Assembly: GCF_017876535.1 (NCBI RefSeq)
Contig: NZ_JAGIOF010000001.1
Location: 3,906,001 to 3,970,000 of the forward strand
Source of the DNA: Paeniglutamicibacter kerguelensis
GTDB taxonomy: Bacteria > Actinomycetota > Actinomycetes > Actinomycetales > Micrococcaceae
Length of the DNA stretch: 64,000 nucleotides
Direction of reading: 5' to 3'
Shown: positions 31,283-40,715 of the stretch, one piece after another
Layout of the letters: each line of letters starts with the position of its first letter
Numbering within the stretch: the stretch's first letter is position 1
Translations under genes and position numbers: made by a program
Notes under the pieces: generated by a model
Told to the model about the DNA's origin: nothing
The model's input: only the letters and a program-made list of their open reading frames with translations
The model's database searches: none

Positions 31283-32449
31283 CTAGCTGGTCACGGTGTT
31301 CAGGCCGGAAGGGTCGGTGGTGCGCAGCAGCACCGGTGCGATGCGCTCGGCGGCCTGGGCCACCAGGGCCTCGGCGTTGTCCATTGAACGGCGCACATCC
31401 GGTTCGAGTTCATGCAGGGAGACAACGTGCACGAATCCCGCGGCCTTCAGTTCCTCCGCGCCCAGCAGCGTGCGCCCGCAGATGGCAAAGACGGGGACCG
31501 AGTGGCGGGCGGCAAGCTCGGCCACCCCGATCGGCGTCTTGCCCTCGAGCGACTGGCTGTCAAGGCTGCCCTCGCCGGTGATCACCGCGTCGGCGCCCTC
31601 GAGCGCGCGTTCCAGCCCCGTGAGTTCCAGCACCACGTCGATGCCGCGCCTGCGCGTTGCGCCCAGGACGGCCAGGGCCGCGAAGCCCACGCCGCCGGCG
31701 GCGCCGGCACCGGGGGCCGCGGCCTGGGCCGCCACCTTGTCCGCATCCAGCGCCAGGCCAAGCACACGAGCAAAGTTGGCAAGGCCCGCGTCGAGGAGTT
31801 CAACGTCCTGCCGGGTTGCGCCCTTCTGCGGCCCGAACACCACCGCTGCCCCGTTGGGGCCGGTCAGCGGGTTGTCCACATCTGCGGCAAGGACCACGGT
31901 GCTTTCGGCGATGCGCGGGTCAAGCCCGCCCAGGTCTACGCTCGCCAGGTTGCCCAGGGCCCCGCCGCCGCGTGGCAGCTCGGCGCCCGAGGCATCCAGC
32001 AAGCGGGCACCCAGGGCCTGGATCATTCCGGCTCCGCCGTCGGTGCAGGCGCTGCCGCCGACGCCGAGCACGATTTCCCGTGCCCCGGCATCCAGCGCCG
32101 CAGCGATGAGTTCACCCGTTCCGTAGCTGGTAGCCCCCAAGGGATCCTTTGTCCCATCCGGAAGCAGGTCCAGTCCGGAGGCGGTCGCCAATTCGACGAC
32201 CGCGGTTCCTTCGCGGAGCCCGATGGAGCCCGGAACGGGCTCCCCGGTGGGGCCCGCGACCGCCAGCTCGCGGGCAAGGAATCCGGCCTCAAGGGCCGCA
32301 CTGAGCGTACCCTCGCCGCCGTCCGCCACGGGCACCACGCGGGTGCGCAGCCCTGGAATCTTACGGCCCAGGCCCGTCTCGACGGCGCGGGCCACCTGGG
32401 CTCCCGTGAGGGAGCCCTTGAACTTGTCGGAGGCGATGACTACCAGCAT
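31283..32449 (-). CDS. glxK: Glycerate kinase (type I, GlxK/GarK family)
   Basis: A 388-residue kinase that phosphorylates D-glycerate (2-phosphoglycerate in this class) to feed glycolysis. It opens with the family signature VIASDKFKGSLTGAQVARAVETGL, followed by VVPVADGGEGTLSA, GVGGSACTDGGAGMIQALGARL and the late VITGEGSLDSQSLEGKTPIGVAELA. It lies 15 bases after gcl and 36 before allB. It completes the glyoxylate-to-glycerate route begun by Gcl and GlxR. Confidence 0.94.
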   Translation of the reverse strand: MLVVIASDKFKGSLTGAQVARAVETGLGRKIPGLRTRVVPVADGGEGTLSAALEAGFLARELAVAGPTGEPVPGSIGLREGTAVVELATASGLDLLPDGTKDPLGATSYGTGELIAAALDAGAREIVLGVGGSACTDGGAGMIQALGARLLDASGAELPRGGGALGNLASVDLGGLDPRIAESTVVLAADVDNPLTGPNGAAVVFGPQKGATRQDVELLDAGLANFARVLGLALDADKVAAQAAAPGAGAAGGVGFAALAVLGATRRRGIDVVLELTGLERALEGADAVITGEGSLDSQSLEGKTPIGVAELAARHSVPVFAICGRTLLGAEELKAAGFVHVVSLHELEPDVRRSMDNAEALVAQAAERIAPVLLRTTDPSGLNTVTS

Positions 32450-32464
32450 GATCGGAGGTTTCCT

Positions 32465-34270
<1,806 letters not shown>

Positions 34271-34365
34271 GGGTCTTCGTCCTTAGCTTGTGGCCCGGGT
34301 TCCGACCTGACTGGTGCGGTTGGCCATCCGGGAAAAAATTGTGAATCGTTGGGAAGTCTTACGGT

Positions 34366-34441
34366 CGCCGGCACCCATCAGGGAACGAATACCGGCGACC
34401 GGTTCTTGCCGGGCCCCCGCCAGGAGGTGGGGAGGGGGCCC
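34366..34441 (-). terminator. Two hairpins between glxR and gcl
   Basis: CGCCGG/CCGGCG (34366-34371 with 34392-34397) and GGGCCCCC/GGGGGCCC (34411-34418 with 34434-34441) lie in the 177-base glxR-gcl gap. They may attenuate or process the operon mRNA; no T-tract makes them full terminators. Confidence 0.45.
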
Positions 34442-34447
34442 GAAGCC

Positions 34448-35359
34448 TTAGGAAGCGGAAAGGGCCGCAACCTCGGATTTGCCCGAGAGGCGTTCGACAC
34501 CGCGGAACAGTGCCGAGTGGTCAAGCGCGCCGTCGCCGCTGGCCACGGTGGAGGCCACGAGCTGGGCCACAATGGCACCGAGCGGGAGGATCACCCCGGC
34601 TTCGCGGGCGGCGGAGGTCACGATGCCCATGTCCTTGTGGTGCAGGGCCAGGCGGAAGCCGGGCTCGAAGTTGCGGTCCAGGATCTTCTGGCCCTTCTGG
34701 TCAAGGACCTTGGAGCCGGCCAGGCCGCCGCCGAGCACCTTGAGCGCGGCGTCGGTGTCCACGCCGTAGGCCTCGAGGAAGACCACTGCTTCGCTGAGCG
34801 CCTGGATGTTGGCGGCAACGATCAGCTGGTTGGCTGCCTTGACGGTCTGTCCGGAGCCGGAGGGTCCCACGTGGACGATGGTCTTGCCCACCGCGTTGAG
34901 GACCGGCTCTGCATCCGCGAAGTCGGCGCTGTCGCCACCGACCATGATGGAAAGAACAGCGTCGATGGCGCCAGCCTCGCCGCCGGAGACCGGGGCGTCG
35001 AGCGGGCGGATGCCTGCGGCGCGGGCCTCGTTGGACAGGCGTGCAGCCACGTCCGGGCGGATCGAGGAGTTGTCGATCCACAGGGCGCCGACCTTCGCGT
35101 GGGCGAAGGCGCCGGCCTCGCCGGAAACAACGCCTTCGACGTCCGCGGAATCCGGAACCATGGTGATGATGACGTCGGCGCCGGCGACGGCCTCGGCAAT
35201 GCTGGTGGCCCCCGTGCCGCCGGCGGCGACGAGTTCTGCCACCTTTTCCGGGCTGCGGTTGTAACCCGTGACGTTGAATCCGGCCTTGGTCAGGTTGATG
35301 GCCATGGGCAGGCCCATGATTCCGAGACCGATGAAGGCGATGTTTTTGGTGTTCGACAT
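34448..35359 (-). CDS. glxR: 2-hydroxy-3-oxopropionate (tartronate semialdehyde) reductase
   Basis: A 303-residue beta-hydroxyacid dehydrogenase. Rossmann motif IAFIGLGIMGLPMAINLTKAG, substrate loop DAPVSGGEAGA, and catalytic Lys in SGSGQTVKAANQLIVAANI. It reduces tartronate semialdehyde to D-glycerate with NAD(P)H. It lies between hyi and gcl, an arrangement that fixes the function more firmly than the motifs alone. Confidence 0.94.
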   Translation of the reverse strand: MSNTKNIAFIGLGIMGLPMAINLTKAGFNVTGYNRSPEKVAELVAAGGTGATSIAEAVAGADVIITMVPDSADVEGVVSGEAGAFAHAKVGALWIDNSSIRPDVAARLSNEARAAGIRPLDAPVSGGEAGAIDAVLSIMVGGDSADFADAEPVLNAVGKTIVHVGPSGSGQTVKAANQLIVAANIQALSEAVVFLEAYGVDTDAALKVLGGGLAGSKVLDQKGQKILDRNFEPGFRLALHHKDMGIVTSAAREAGVILPLGAIVAQLVASTVASGDGALDHSALFRGVERLSGKSEVAALSAS

Positions 35360-35404
35360 ATCTAGCTCCTGAAAATTCTTGGGTCCGTGACGGGGAAGCG
35401 GCGT

Positions 35405-36196
35405 TTAGGCGTTCTGGCGAATCAGCCAGTTGAAGGCGGTTTCGCGTTCCTGCTTGTACTCCAGGGCGATGCCGCCGTTGTAGCCAAGTTCGCGGGACCG
35501 GGTGATCCACTCGCCCAGCGGCAGGTTTCCGGTTCCCGGTGCGCCGCGGCCCGGCGCGTCGGCGATCTGCACGTGGCCGAACTCGTGGGCGTGCTTTTCG
35601 ATGACATCGGCAACGTCGTCGCCATTGACCGACAGGTGGTAGAAATCGGCGAGCAGCGCGATGTTCCCGGCGCCCGCTTCCTTGACCTTGTTGACAACCG
35701 ACAGCGCGTCGGCGGCGGTCTTCAGCGGGTAGGCGGGGGTGCCGGAAACGGGCTCGATGAGCACGGTGCCGCCGATCGGCGCCACCCCGGCGGTTGCGGC
35801 GAGCAGGTTCTTCAAGGCGAGCTCATCCTGTTCCTCCGGGGTGTGCTCGTCCTGGCGGTTTCCGTACAGGGCGTTGAAGGCCTTGCAGCCGGTGGCCGCG
35901 CCAATGGCTGCAACCACGGAGACGTTGTCCTTGAATTCCGAGCTGCGTCCGATCCAGGAAACGAGCCCTCGGTCGCCCGCGGGCATGTCGCCTGCGAAGA
36001 AGTTAAGCCCGGCAAGTTGAACGCCGGCGTTCTTGATGGAGGCAATGAAGGCGTCCACGTCTGCTTCGGCGGGGACTGCCTCGGCAAATGGCCACCAGAA
36101 TTCGACGCTGTCGAACCCCGCCGCTTTGGCCGCTTCGGCGCGTTCGAGCAGCGGAAGCTCGGTCAGCAGGATTGAACAGTTGACGGTGTAAGACAT
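35405..36196 (-). CDS. hyi: Hydroxypyruvate isomerase
   Basis: A 263-residue TIM-barrel (AP endonuclease 2-like) enzyme that interconverts hydroxypyruvate and tartronate semialdehyde. Features are VEFWWPFAE, LNFFAGDMPAGDRG, VLIEPVSGTPAYPL, ADFYHLSVNGDDV and VQIADAPGRGAPGTG, with the conserved metal Glu/Asp/His set of Hyi. GAAGGAG lies six bases before ATG 36196; the longer frame to 36211 only adds the ribosome site. It is first in the five-gene minus operon and has a 17-bp palindrome just upstream. Confidence 0.92.
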   Translation of the reverse strand: MSYTVNCSILLTELPLLERAEAAKAAGFDSVEFWWPFAEAVPAEADVDAFIASIKNAGVQLAGLNFFAGDMPAGDRGLVSWIGRSSEFKDNVSVVAAIGAATGCKAFNALYGNRQDEHTPEEQDELALKNLLAATAGVAPIGGTVLIEPVSGTPAYPLKTAADALSVVNKVKEAGAGNIALLADFYHLSVNGDDVADVIEKHAHEFGHVQIADAPGRGAPGTGNLPLGEWITRSRELGYNGGIALEYKQERETAFNWLIRQNA

Positions 36197-36218
36197 CTTC
36201 GACTCCTTCACAGGATTA

Positions 36219-36235
36219 TTTCCGCAGAGCGAAAT
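36219..36235. promoter_or_regulatory. IclR-type palindrome before hyi
   Basis: TTTCCGCAGAGCGAAAT lies 22 bases from the hyi start. It fits the consensus WTTYC-RC-N3-RCGAAAW shared, with varying fidelity, by four other sites in the purine island. The binding protein is inferred to be the IclR-family regulator at 45204. Confidence 0.5.
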
Positions 36236-36378
36236 ATGATTATTGCTTTATGAGAACTCTAGCGAGTGGCCTCGGTCACTGTCAAGGGGTTTCAAAGGCG
36301 ATCAATGAGTGACTTTGCCGCTCAGCCACGGCGATGTTACTGCCTCGCGACGGCCGCGACCTGCGTATTTATGGTCAA

Positions 36379-36400
36379 CACTTTTCCACCACTTTTCCAC
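36379..36400 (+). repeat. 11-bp direct tandem repeat before the NCS1 gene
   Basis: CACTTTTCCAC is repeated twice without spacer (36379-36389, 36390-36400), one helical turn apart, and the second copy runs into the palindrome at 36394-36410. It lies about 100 bases before the permease start, a position suited to regulator binding. Confidence 0.7.
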
Positions 36401-36410
36401 CATGCGAAAA
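36394..36410. promoter_or_regulatory. IclR-type palindrome before the NCS1 permease
   Basis: TTTCCACCATGCGAAAA matches the hyi site at 12 of 17 positions and lies 86 bases before the permease start. Confidence 0.4.
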
Positions 36411-36496
36411 CGCTTTTCTTTTGGGTGGAATCGTGTCATCATTTTTCTCAGCAGCTGTAATCCCCATCACACCGCTCGGCCGAAAGGCGCAATCCC

Positions 36497-38014
36497 ATGA
36501 CCACCCCAAACGTGAGCACCCCGCGATTGAAGGCTCCGGCCGAAGTCGCGTCACTCGAGCTCAACCCCCACGACCTCAGTGCAACGCTCTACAACAACGA
36601 CTTGGCCCCGACCACTAGGAAGGGTCGGACTTGGTCCAGCTACAGCATCTTCACGCTGTGGGCCAACGATGTACACTCCCTTGGAAACTATGCGTTTGCC
36701 ATCGGACTCTTCGCTCTTGGTTTGGGTGGCTGGCAGATCCTGCTGGCCCTCGGATTCGGCGCAATCCTGCTCTTCGCACTCCTGAACTTCTCCGGGTTCA
36801 TGGGCGAAAAGACCGGCGTCCCGTTCCCGGTCATGAGCCGCATCGCCTTCGGCATCCGCGGGGCGCAAATCCCGGCCCTGATCCGTGGCGCAGTCGCCGT
36901 TGCCTGGTTCGGCATCCAGACCTATTTGGCCTCGGTCGTCTTGGTGGTCATGGTCCTTGCAGTGGCACCTGGTGCCGCGGCAATCAATTCCAACAACTTC
37001 CTCGGGCTCTCCACACTCGGCTGGATCTGCTTCGTGTCCCTGTGGGCCATCCAGCTGGTCATCGTCAGCTACGGCATGGAAATGATCCGTAAGTACGAGG
37101 CCTTCGCCGGCCCCGTCATTCTTTTCACCATGGGCGCCCTGGCGCTGTGGATGTTCATCCAGGCCGGCGGTTCCATCGCATGGTCCACCGGCGAAGCCAA
37201 GACCGGCGCGGACATGTGGCTCAGCATCCTGGGCGGCGGCGCACTGTGGGTTTCCATCTACGCCACCTTCGTGCTGAACTTCTGCGACTTCACCCGCAAC
37301 GCCATCTCCAAGAAGTCGGTCGTTCGTGGCAACTTCTTCGGCATTCCGCTGAACATGCTGCTCTTCGGCGTGATCGTTGTCATGATGACCGGCGCCCAGT
37401 TCAAGATCGACGGCACCATCATCACGAGCCCCTCGGATGTTGTTGAATCCATCCCGAACGTCTTCCTGCTGCTGGCCGCCTCGACGGCCCTGCTGGTCCT
37501 GACCATTGCCGTGAACCTGATGGCAAACTTCGTCGCCCCGATCTACGCACTGACGAACCTCTTCCCGAAGCACCTGAACTTCCGCCGGGCCGGAATAATC
37601 TCGGGCACCATCGGCCTGCTGATCCTGCCGTGGAACCTCTACAACTCCCCCGCGGTCATCACCTACTTCCTGGGTGGCCTGGGCGCCATCCTCGGCCCGC
37701 TGTTCGGCATCATCATGGCCGACTACTGGATCATGCGCCGTGCCAAGGTCAACATCCCCGACCTGTACCGGACAAGCCCCACCGGCACCTACTTCTTCAC
37801 CCGCGGCGTGAACTTCCGGGCAGTCATTGCCCTGGCCGTTTCCGCGGTCGCGGCCCTGGTGCTCGCGTTCTCGCCGGCATTCGCCCATCTCTCCTCCTTT
37901 GCCTGGTTCATCGGCTCCGGACTGGGTGCGGTCATTTACCTGGCCATCGCCAAGCACGGCCAGGAGTACAAGGACGTCAGCGGCGAAGAAATCGCAGTCG
38001 CCCCAACTCACTAA
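36497..38014 (+). CDS. NCS1-family permease, probable allantoin/hydantoin transporter
   Basis: A 505-residue, 12-helix symporter. LYNNDLAPTTRKGRTWSSYSIFTLWANDVHSLGNYAFAIGLFALGL and the helix-3 motif GVPFPVMSRIAFGIRGAQIPALIRGAVAVAWFGIQTY are characteristic of the allantoin/hydantoin/uracil branch (PucI, Mhp1). It takes up allantoin (or a hydantoin) with Na+ or H+; the choice of substrate is by neighbourhood, since it is divergent from hyi-allB and followed 40 bases later by the racemase-family gene. Confidence 0.9.
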   Translation: MTTPNVSTPRLKAPAEVASLELNPHDLSATLYNNDLAPTTRKGRTWSSYSIFTLWANDVHSLGNYAFAIGLFALGLGGWQILLALGFGAILLFALLNFSGFMGEKTGVPFPVMSRIAFGIRGAQIPALIRGAVAVAWFGIQTYLASVVLVVMVLAVAPGAAAINSNNFLGLSTLGWICFVSLWAIQLVIVSYGMEMIRKYEAFAGPVILFTMGALALWMFIQAGGSIAWSTGEAKTGADMWLSILGGGALWVSIYATFVLNFCDFTRNAISKKSVVRGNFFGIPLNMLLFGVIVVMMTGAQFKIDGTIITSPSDVVESIPNVFLLLAASTALLVLTIAVNLMANFVAPIYALTNLFPKHLNFRRAGIISGTIGLLILPWNLYNSPAVITYFLGGLGAILGPLFGIIMADYWIMRRAKVNIPDLYRTSPTGTYFFTRGVNFRAVIALAVSAVAALVLAFSPAFAHLSSFAWFIGSGLGAVIYLAIAKHGQEYKDVSGEEIAVAPTH

Positions 38015-38054
38015 CCACCCCAACCCACTTCGATAGGCTCCAAGGAGTTTCACC

Positions 38055-38801
38055 ATGCGAATTCTGGTCCTCAACGTCAACACGACGGCCAGCATGACCC
38101 GTTCGATCGGCGACTCGGCCCGTTCGGCAGCCTCGCCAGGCACCGAAATCATCGAGCTGACCCCGAATTTCGGCGCAGATTCCTGCGAAGGCAACTTTGA
38201 AAGCTACCTGGCGGCTATCGCGGTGATGGACAAAGTTGTGAACTACACCGAGCCATTCGATGCGGTTATCCAGGCAGGTTACGGAGAACACGGCCGCGAG
38301 GGCCTGCAGGAACTGCTCGACGTTCCGGTCGTGGACATCACCGAGGCTGCCGCCTCGACGGCCCAGTTCCTGGGCCACAAGTACTCTGTGGTGACCACGC
38401 TGGATCGCACCGTCCCGCTGATCGAGGATCGGCTGAAGTTGGCCGGACTCACCGATCGTTGCGCCTCGGTCCGGGCCAGCGGGTTGGGCGTGCTCGAACT
38501 CGAATCCGATCCGGAGCGCGCGGTGGCAGCAATCGTGGAGCAGTCACGCCAGGCCGTGGAAAACGACAAGGCCGAGGTCATCGTGCTCGGTTGCGGCGGC
38601 ATGGCGGAACTCGAGGCAAAGGTTGCCGCGGCGACCGGGGTTCCCATCGTGGATGGAGTTCGGGCAGCGGTGACCATCGCCGAGTCCCTGGTTCGCCTGG
38701 GCTTGAGCACCTCCAAGGTCCGCACCTACGCCACCCCGCGTCCCAAGGTCGTGACCGGGTGGCCGATCACCAAGGAAAGCATCGAAGTCAACGCCGACTA
38801 G
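38055..38801 (+). CDS. Hydantoin/allantoin racemase-family protein (one catalytic Cys missing)
   Basis: A 248-residue Asp/Glu/hydantoin racemase. The fold pattern is clear: MRILVLNVNTTASMT, VVDITEAAASTA, YSVVTTLDRTVPLIEDRL, EVIVLGCGGMAEL. The second Cys (Cys180) is present, but the first catalytic position, usually Cys in a (A)CFGDPG loop, reads AGYGEHG (Gly75). Racemisation normally needs both Cys, so this protein may be a stereospecific isomerase of altered mechanism, or another enzyme. With uptake of racemic allantoin next to an (S)-specific allantoinase, an allantoin racemase would make sense. Confidence 0.75.
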   Translation: MRILVLNVNTTASMTRSIGDSARSAASPGTEIIELTPNFGADSCEGNFESYLAAIAVMDKVVNYTEPFDAVIQAGYGEHGREGLQELLDVPVVDITEAAASTAQFLGHKYSVVTTLDRTVPLIEDRLKLAGLTDRCASVRASGLGVLELESDPERAVAAIVEQSRQAVENDKAEVIVLGCGGMAELEAKVAAATGVPIVDGVRAAVTIAESLVRLGLSTSKVRTYATPRPKVVTGWPITKESIEVNAD

Positions 38802-38826
38802 CAGCAAAGCCAGCCAGCAGAAATTT

Positions 38827-38874
38827 CACATCCAACCGCCCCCGTCGATCAATCGACGGGGGCGGTTGGATGTG
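38827..38874. terminator. 23-bp perfect palindrome, bidirectional terminator
   Basis: CACATCCAACCGCCCCCGTC… (38827-38849) pairs perfectly with 38852-38874 around a 2-base loop (CA). It sits between the racemase gene and the convergent MocR remnant, whose stop codon spans the loop. Confidence 0.85.
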
Positions 38875-39844
38875 GGGGCAGCAACGCGGCCAGGCGCCGC
38901 ATCCCCTCCGGAATCTTTTCGGCACGGATCACGCCGAACCCAACCCGGATGAAACCGCTCCCGTCCGCCGGGTTGGAGAAGTAGTGGTCTCCGGCATCAA
39001 TCAGGATTCCCCGTTCGCGGGCATCGGCGGCGATTTCGCGCGCGGGGCGCTCCGCACCGGTGCGCAGCCACAGACCGGTGCCCCCGGGAGGCAGGATCTG
39101 TCCCGGCGGGAACAATTCCAGCGCAGACTCCGTGGCGGCCCGCCACCGTAGGCGCAGGTCGTTCCTGTAGCGCCGGTAGGACCGGGCCAGGTCCCCGGCG
39201 TTCATGAGCAGCGCTATGGCACGCTGGATGTGGCCCGGCGGTTGGCGGTGGGCATACCGACGGCGCTGGCGAAGCGCGGCAATGAACTTCCTCGGCCCGA
39301 CCACGTATCCGACGCGGAGTCCCGGGGCCAGGATCTTGGAGATGGTGCCCACGTAGATGGTGCTCCCATTGGGATCAAGGCTGGCCATGCAGGGACTGGT
39401 CTGGCCGCTGTACTGAAGTTCGGCGTCATAGTCGTCCTCGACGATGAGGAAATCCTGCTCTTCGGCCCCCCGGGCAATCATCTGCAGGCGGCGCTCCAGC
39501 GACAGGGTCACGTTGGTTGGGTGCTGGTGGCTCGGCGTGACATAGACCAACCGTGCACCAGCATAATCCCGCTGCGGCACGGCCCCCTGGGCATCCACCG
39601 GAACGTCGAGCAGCTGGGCCCCGGCGCGATGGAAAACATGGCGCGCATCGATGTAGCCGGGATTTTCCATGGCGACCCTGTCGCCCCAGCGCAGCGTCGT
39701 CTCGGCAATCACTGGCCCGGAGGCGTTGCCTTGGGCATCCACGGCCGTCACCGTGTTGTTCACGCACGCGCCGCCGACCACGCGGGGTACCCTCACAACG
39801 CAAAAAACCGGGTGCGTTTGAATCCAGGAAGATTGGATTCTCAC
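38849..39844 (-). pseudogene. N-terminally truncated MocR-type (GntR-HTH/aminotransferase) regulator
   Basis: From about codon 43 the frame reads as the C-terminal two-thirds of a MocR/GabR aminotransferase-like domain: LRWGDRVAMENPGYIDARHVFHRAGAQLLDVPVDAQG, YVTPSHQHPTNVTLSLERR, VEDDYDAELQY, and the PLP-lysine region YVGTISKILAPGLRVGYV. The winged-helix DNA-binding domain and the first part of the aminotransferase fold are absent. The first 40 codons run through the neighbouring terminator (39804-39856) and look non-coding. It is likely a decayed regulator of the adjacent purine genes. Confidence 0.75.
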
Positions 39845-39856
39845 GCACCCGGTTTT
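39804..39856. terminator. Bidirectional terminator after allE
   Basis: AAAACCGGGTGCGT (39804-39817) pairs with 39843-39856, with a second internal stem GAATCC/GGATTC. It lies 23 bases past the allE stop on the minus strand, and T-rich ends are present on both strands. Confidence 0.85.
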
Positions 39857-39878
39857 GGCTATTGAACCTGGTGATTGC

Positions 39879-40715
39879 CTACAAGGCGATCTGGCGGTTC
39901 TGGTCCTTGTACAGCAGGTAGCGGAAGTTCGACGGTCCGCCGGCGTAGCAAGCCTGCGGGCAGAAGGCGCGCAGCGACATGTAGTCCCCGGCCTCGACCT
40001 CGACCCAGTCGGCGTTCAGGCGGTAAACGGCCTTGCCCTCGAGCACGTACAGGCCGTGCTCCATGACATGGGTTTCCGCGAACGGAATCGAGGCGCCCGG
40101 CTCGAAGGTCACGATGTTCACGCCGAAGTCGAATGCCAAATCCTCGGGATCAAGCATGCGCGTGGTGCGCCACTTGCCCTCGGTGCCTGGCATTGCGCCC
40201 GGCACGACGTCCTTTTCGTTGCCAACGACCGCACCCGGGGCCGCGACGCCGGCCAGCGGCTCGTAGCGCTTGCGGATCCAGTGGAAGGTGGTGATGTCGC
40301 CGCCGTTGTTCAGCACGGACCAGTCGGCGCCGGCCGGAACGTAGGCGAAGCCGCCCTCTTCCAGCTTGTGCTCGGTGCCGTTGATCGTCACCGTCAGCAC
40401 GCCGGCGACGACAAAGATGAACGACTGGACCTCGGCCTGCGGTTCCGGCTTCTGCGAACCGCCACCCGGGGTGACCTCCACGATCGACTGGGCGAAGGTA
40501 GTCGAACCGCCGGCGACCGGGCGGTTAAGCACCCAAGCCCGGGTGCCCGTCCACTCGGGGAAGACGGAGGTGACGATGTCGCGCAGCACGCCGCGCGGGA
40601 TCACAGTGTACGCCTCGGTGACGATGGCGCGGTCGGTCAGCAGGTCGGTCTGCGGCGGGTGTCCGCCGTAGTTGGTGTAGTAGCTTGCATCGGCACGAGT
40701 CTCGATGTTAGGCAT
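39879..40715 (-). CDS. allE: (S)-ureidoglycine aminohydrolase
   Basis: A 278-residue bicupin that releases ammonia from (S)-ureidoglycine to give (S)-ureidoglycolate, with Mn2+. The N-terminal cupin (about 60-130) has SFIFVVAGVLTVTINGTEHKLEEGGFAYVPAG; the C-terminal cupin (about 190-265) carries the metal site VTFEPGASIPFAETHVMEHGLYVLEGKAVYRL (Glu/His/His/Glu pattern). GGAGGAA precedes ATG 40715, and the ATG overlaps the end of the DUF6986-type gene by eight bases, so the two are coupled. Ureidoglycine would come from allantoate, whose hydrolase is not in the window. Confidence 0.93.
   Translation of the reverse strand: MPNIETRADASYYTNYGGHPPQTDLLTDRAIVTEAYTVIPRGVLRDIVTSVFPEWTGTRAWVLNRPVAGGSTTFAQSIVEVTPGGGSQKPEPQAEVQSFIFVVAGVLTVTINGTEHKLEEGGFAYVPAGADWSVLNNGGDITTFHWIRKRYEPLAGVAAPGAVVGNEKDVVPGAMPGTEGKWRTTRMLDPEDLAFDFGVNIVTFEPGASIPFAETHVMEHGLYVLEGKAVYRLNADWVEVEAGDYMSLRAFCPQACYAGGPSNFRYLLYKDQNRQIAL

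Larger units (their letters stand above)
36197..36496. other. 300-bp divergent regulatory region between hyi and NCS1 permease
   Basis: It contains two IclR-type palindromes (36219-36235, 36394-36410) and an 11-bp direct tandem repeat (36379-36400). The unusually AT-rich stretch 36230-36260 near hyi probably holds its promoter. Confidence 0.65.
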
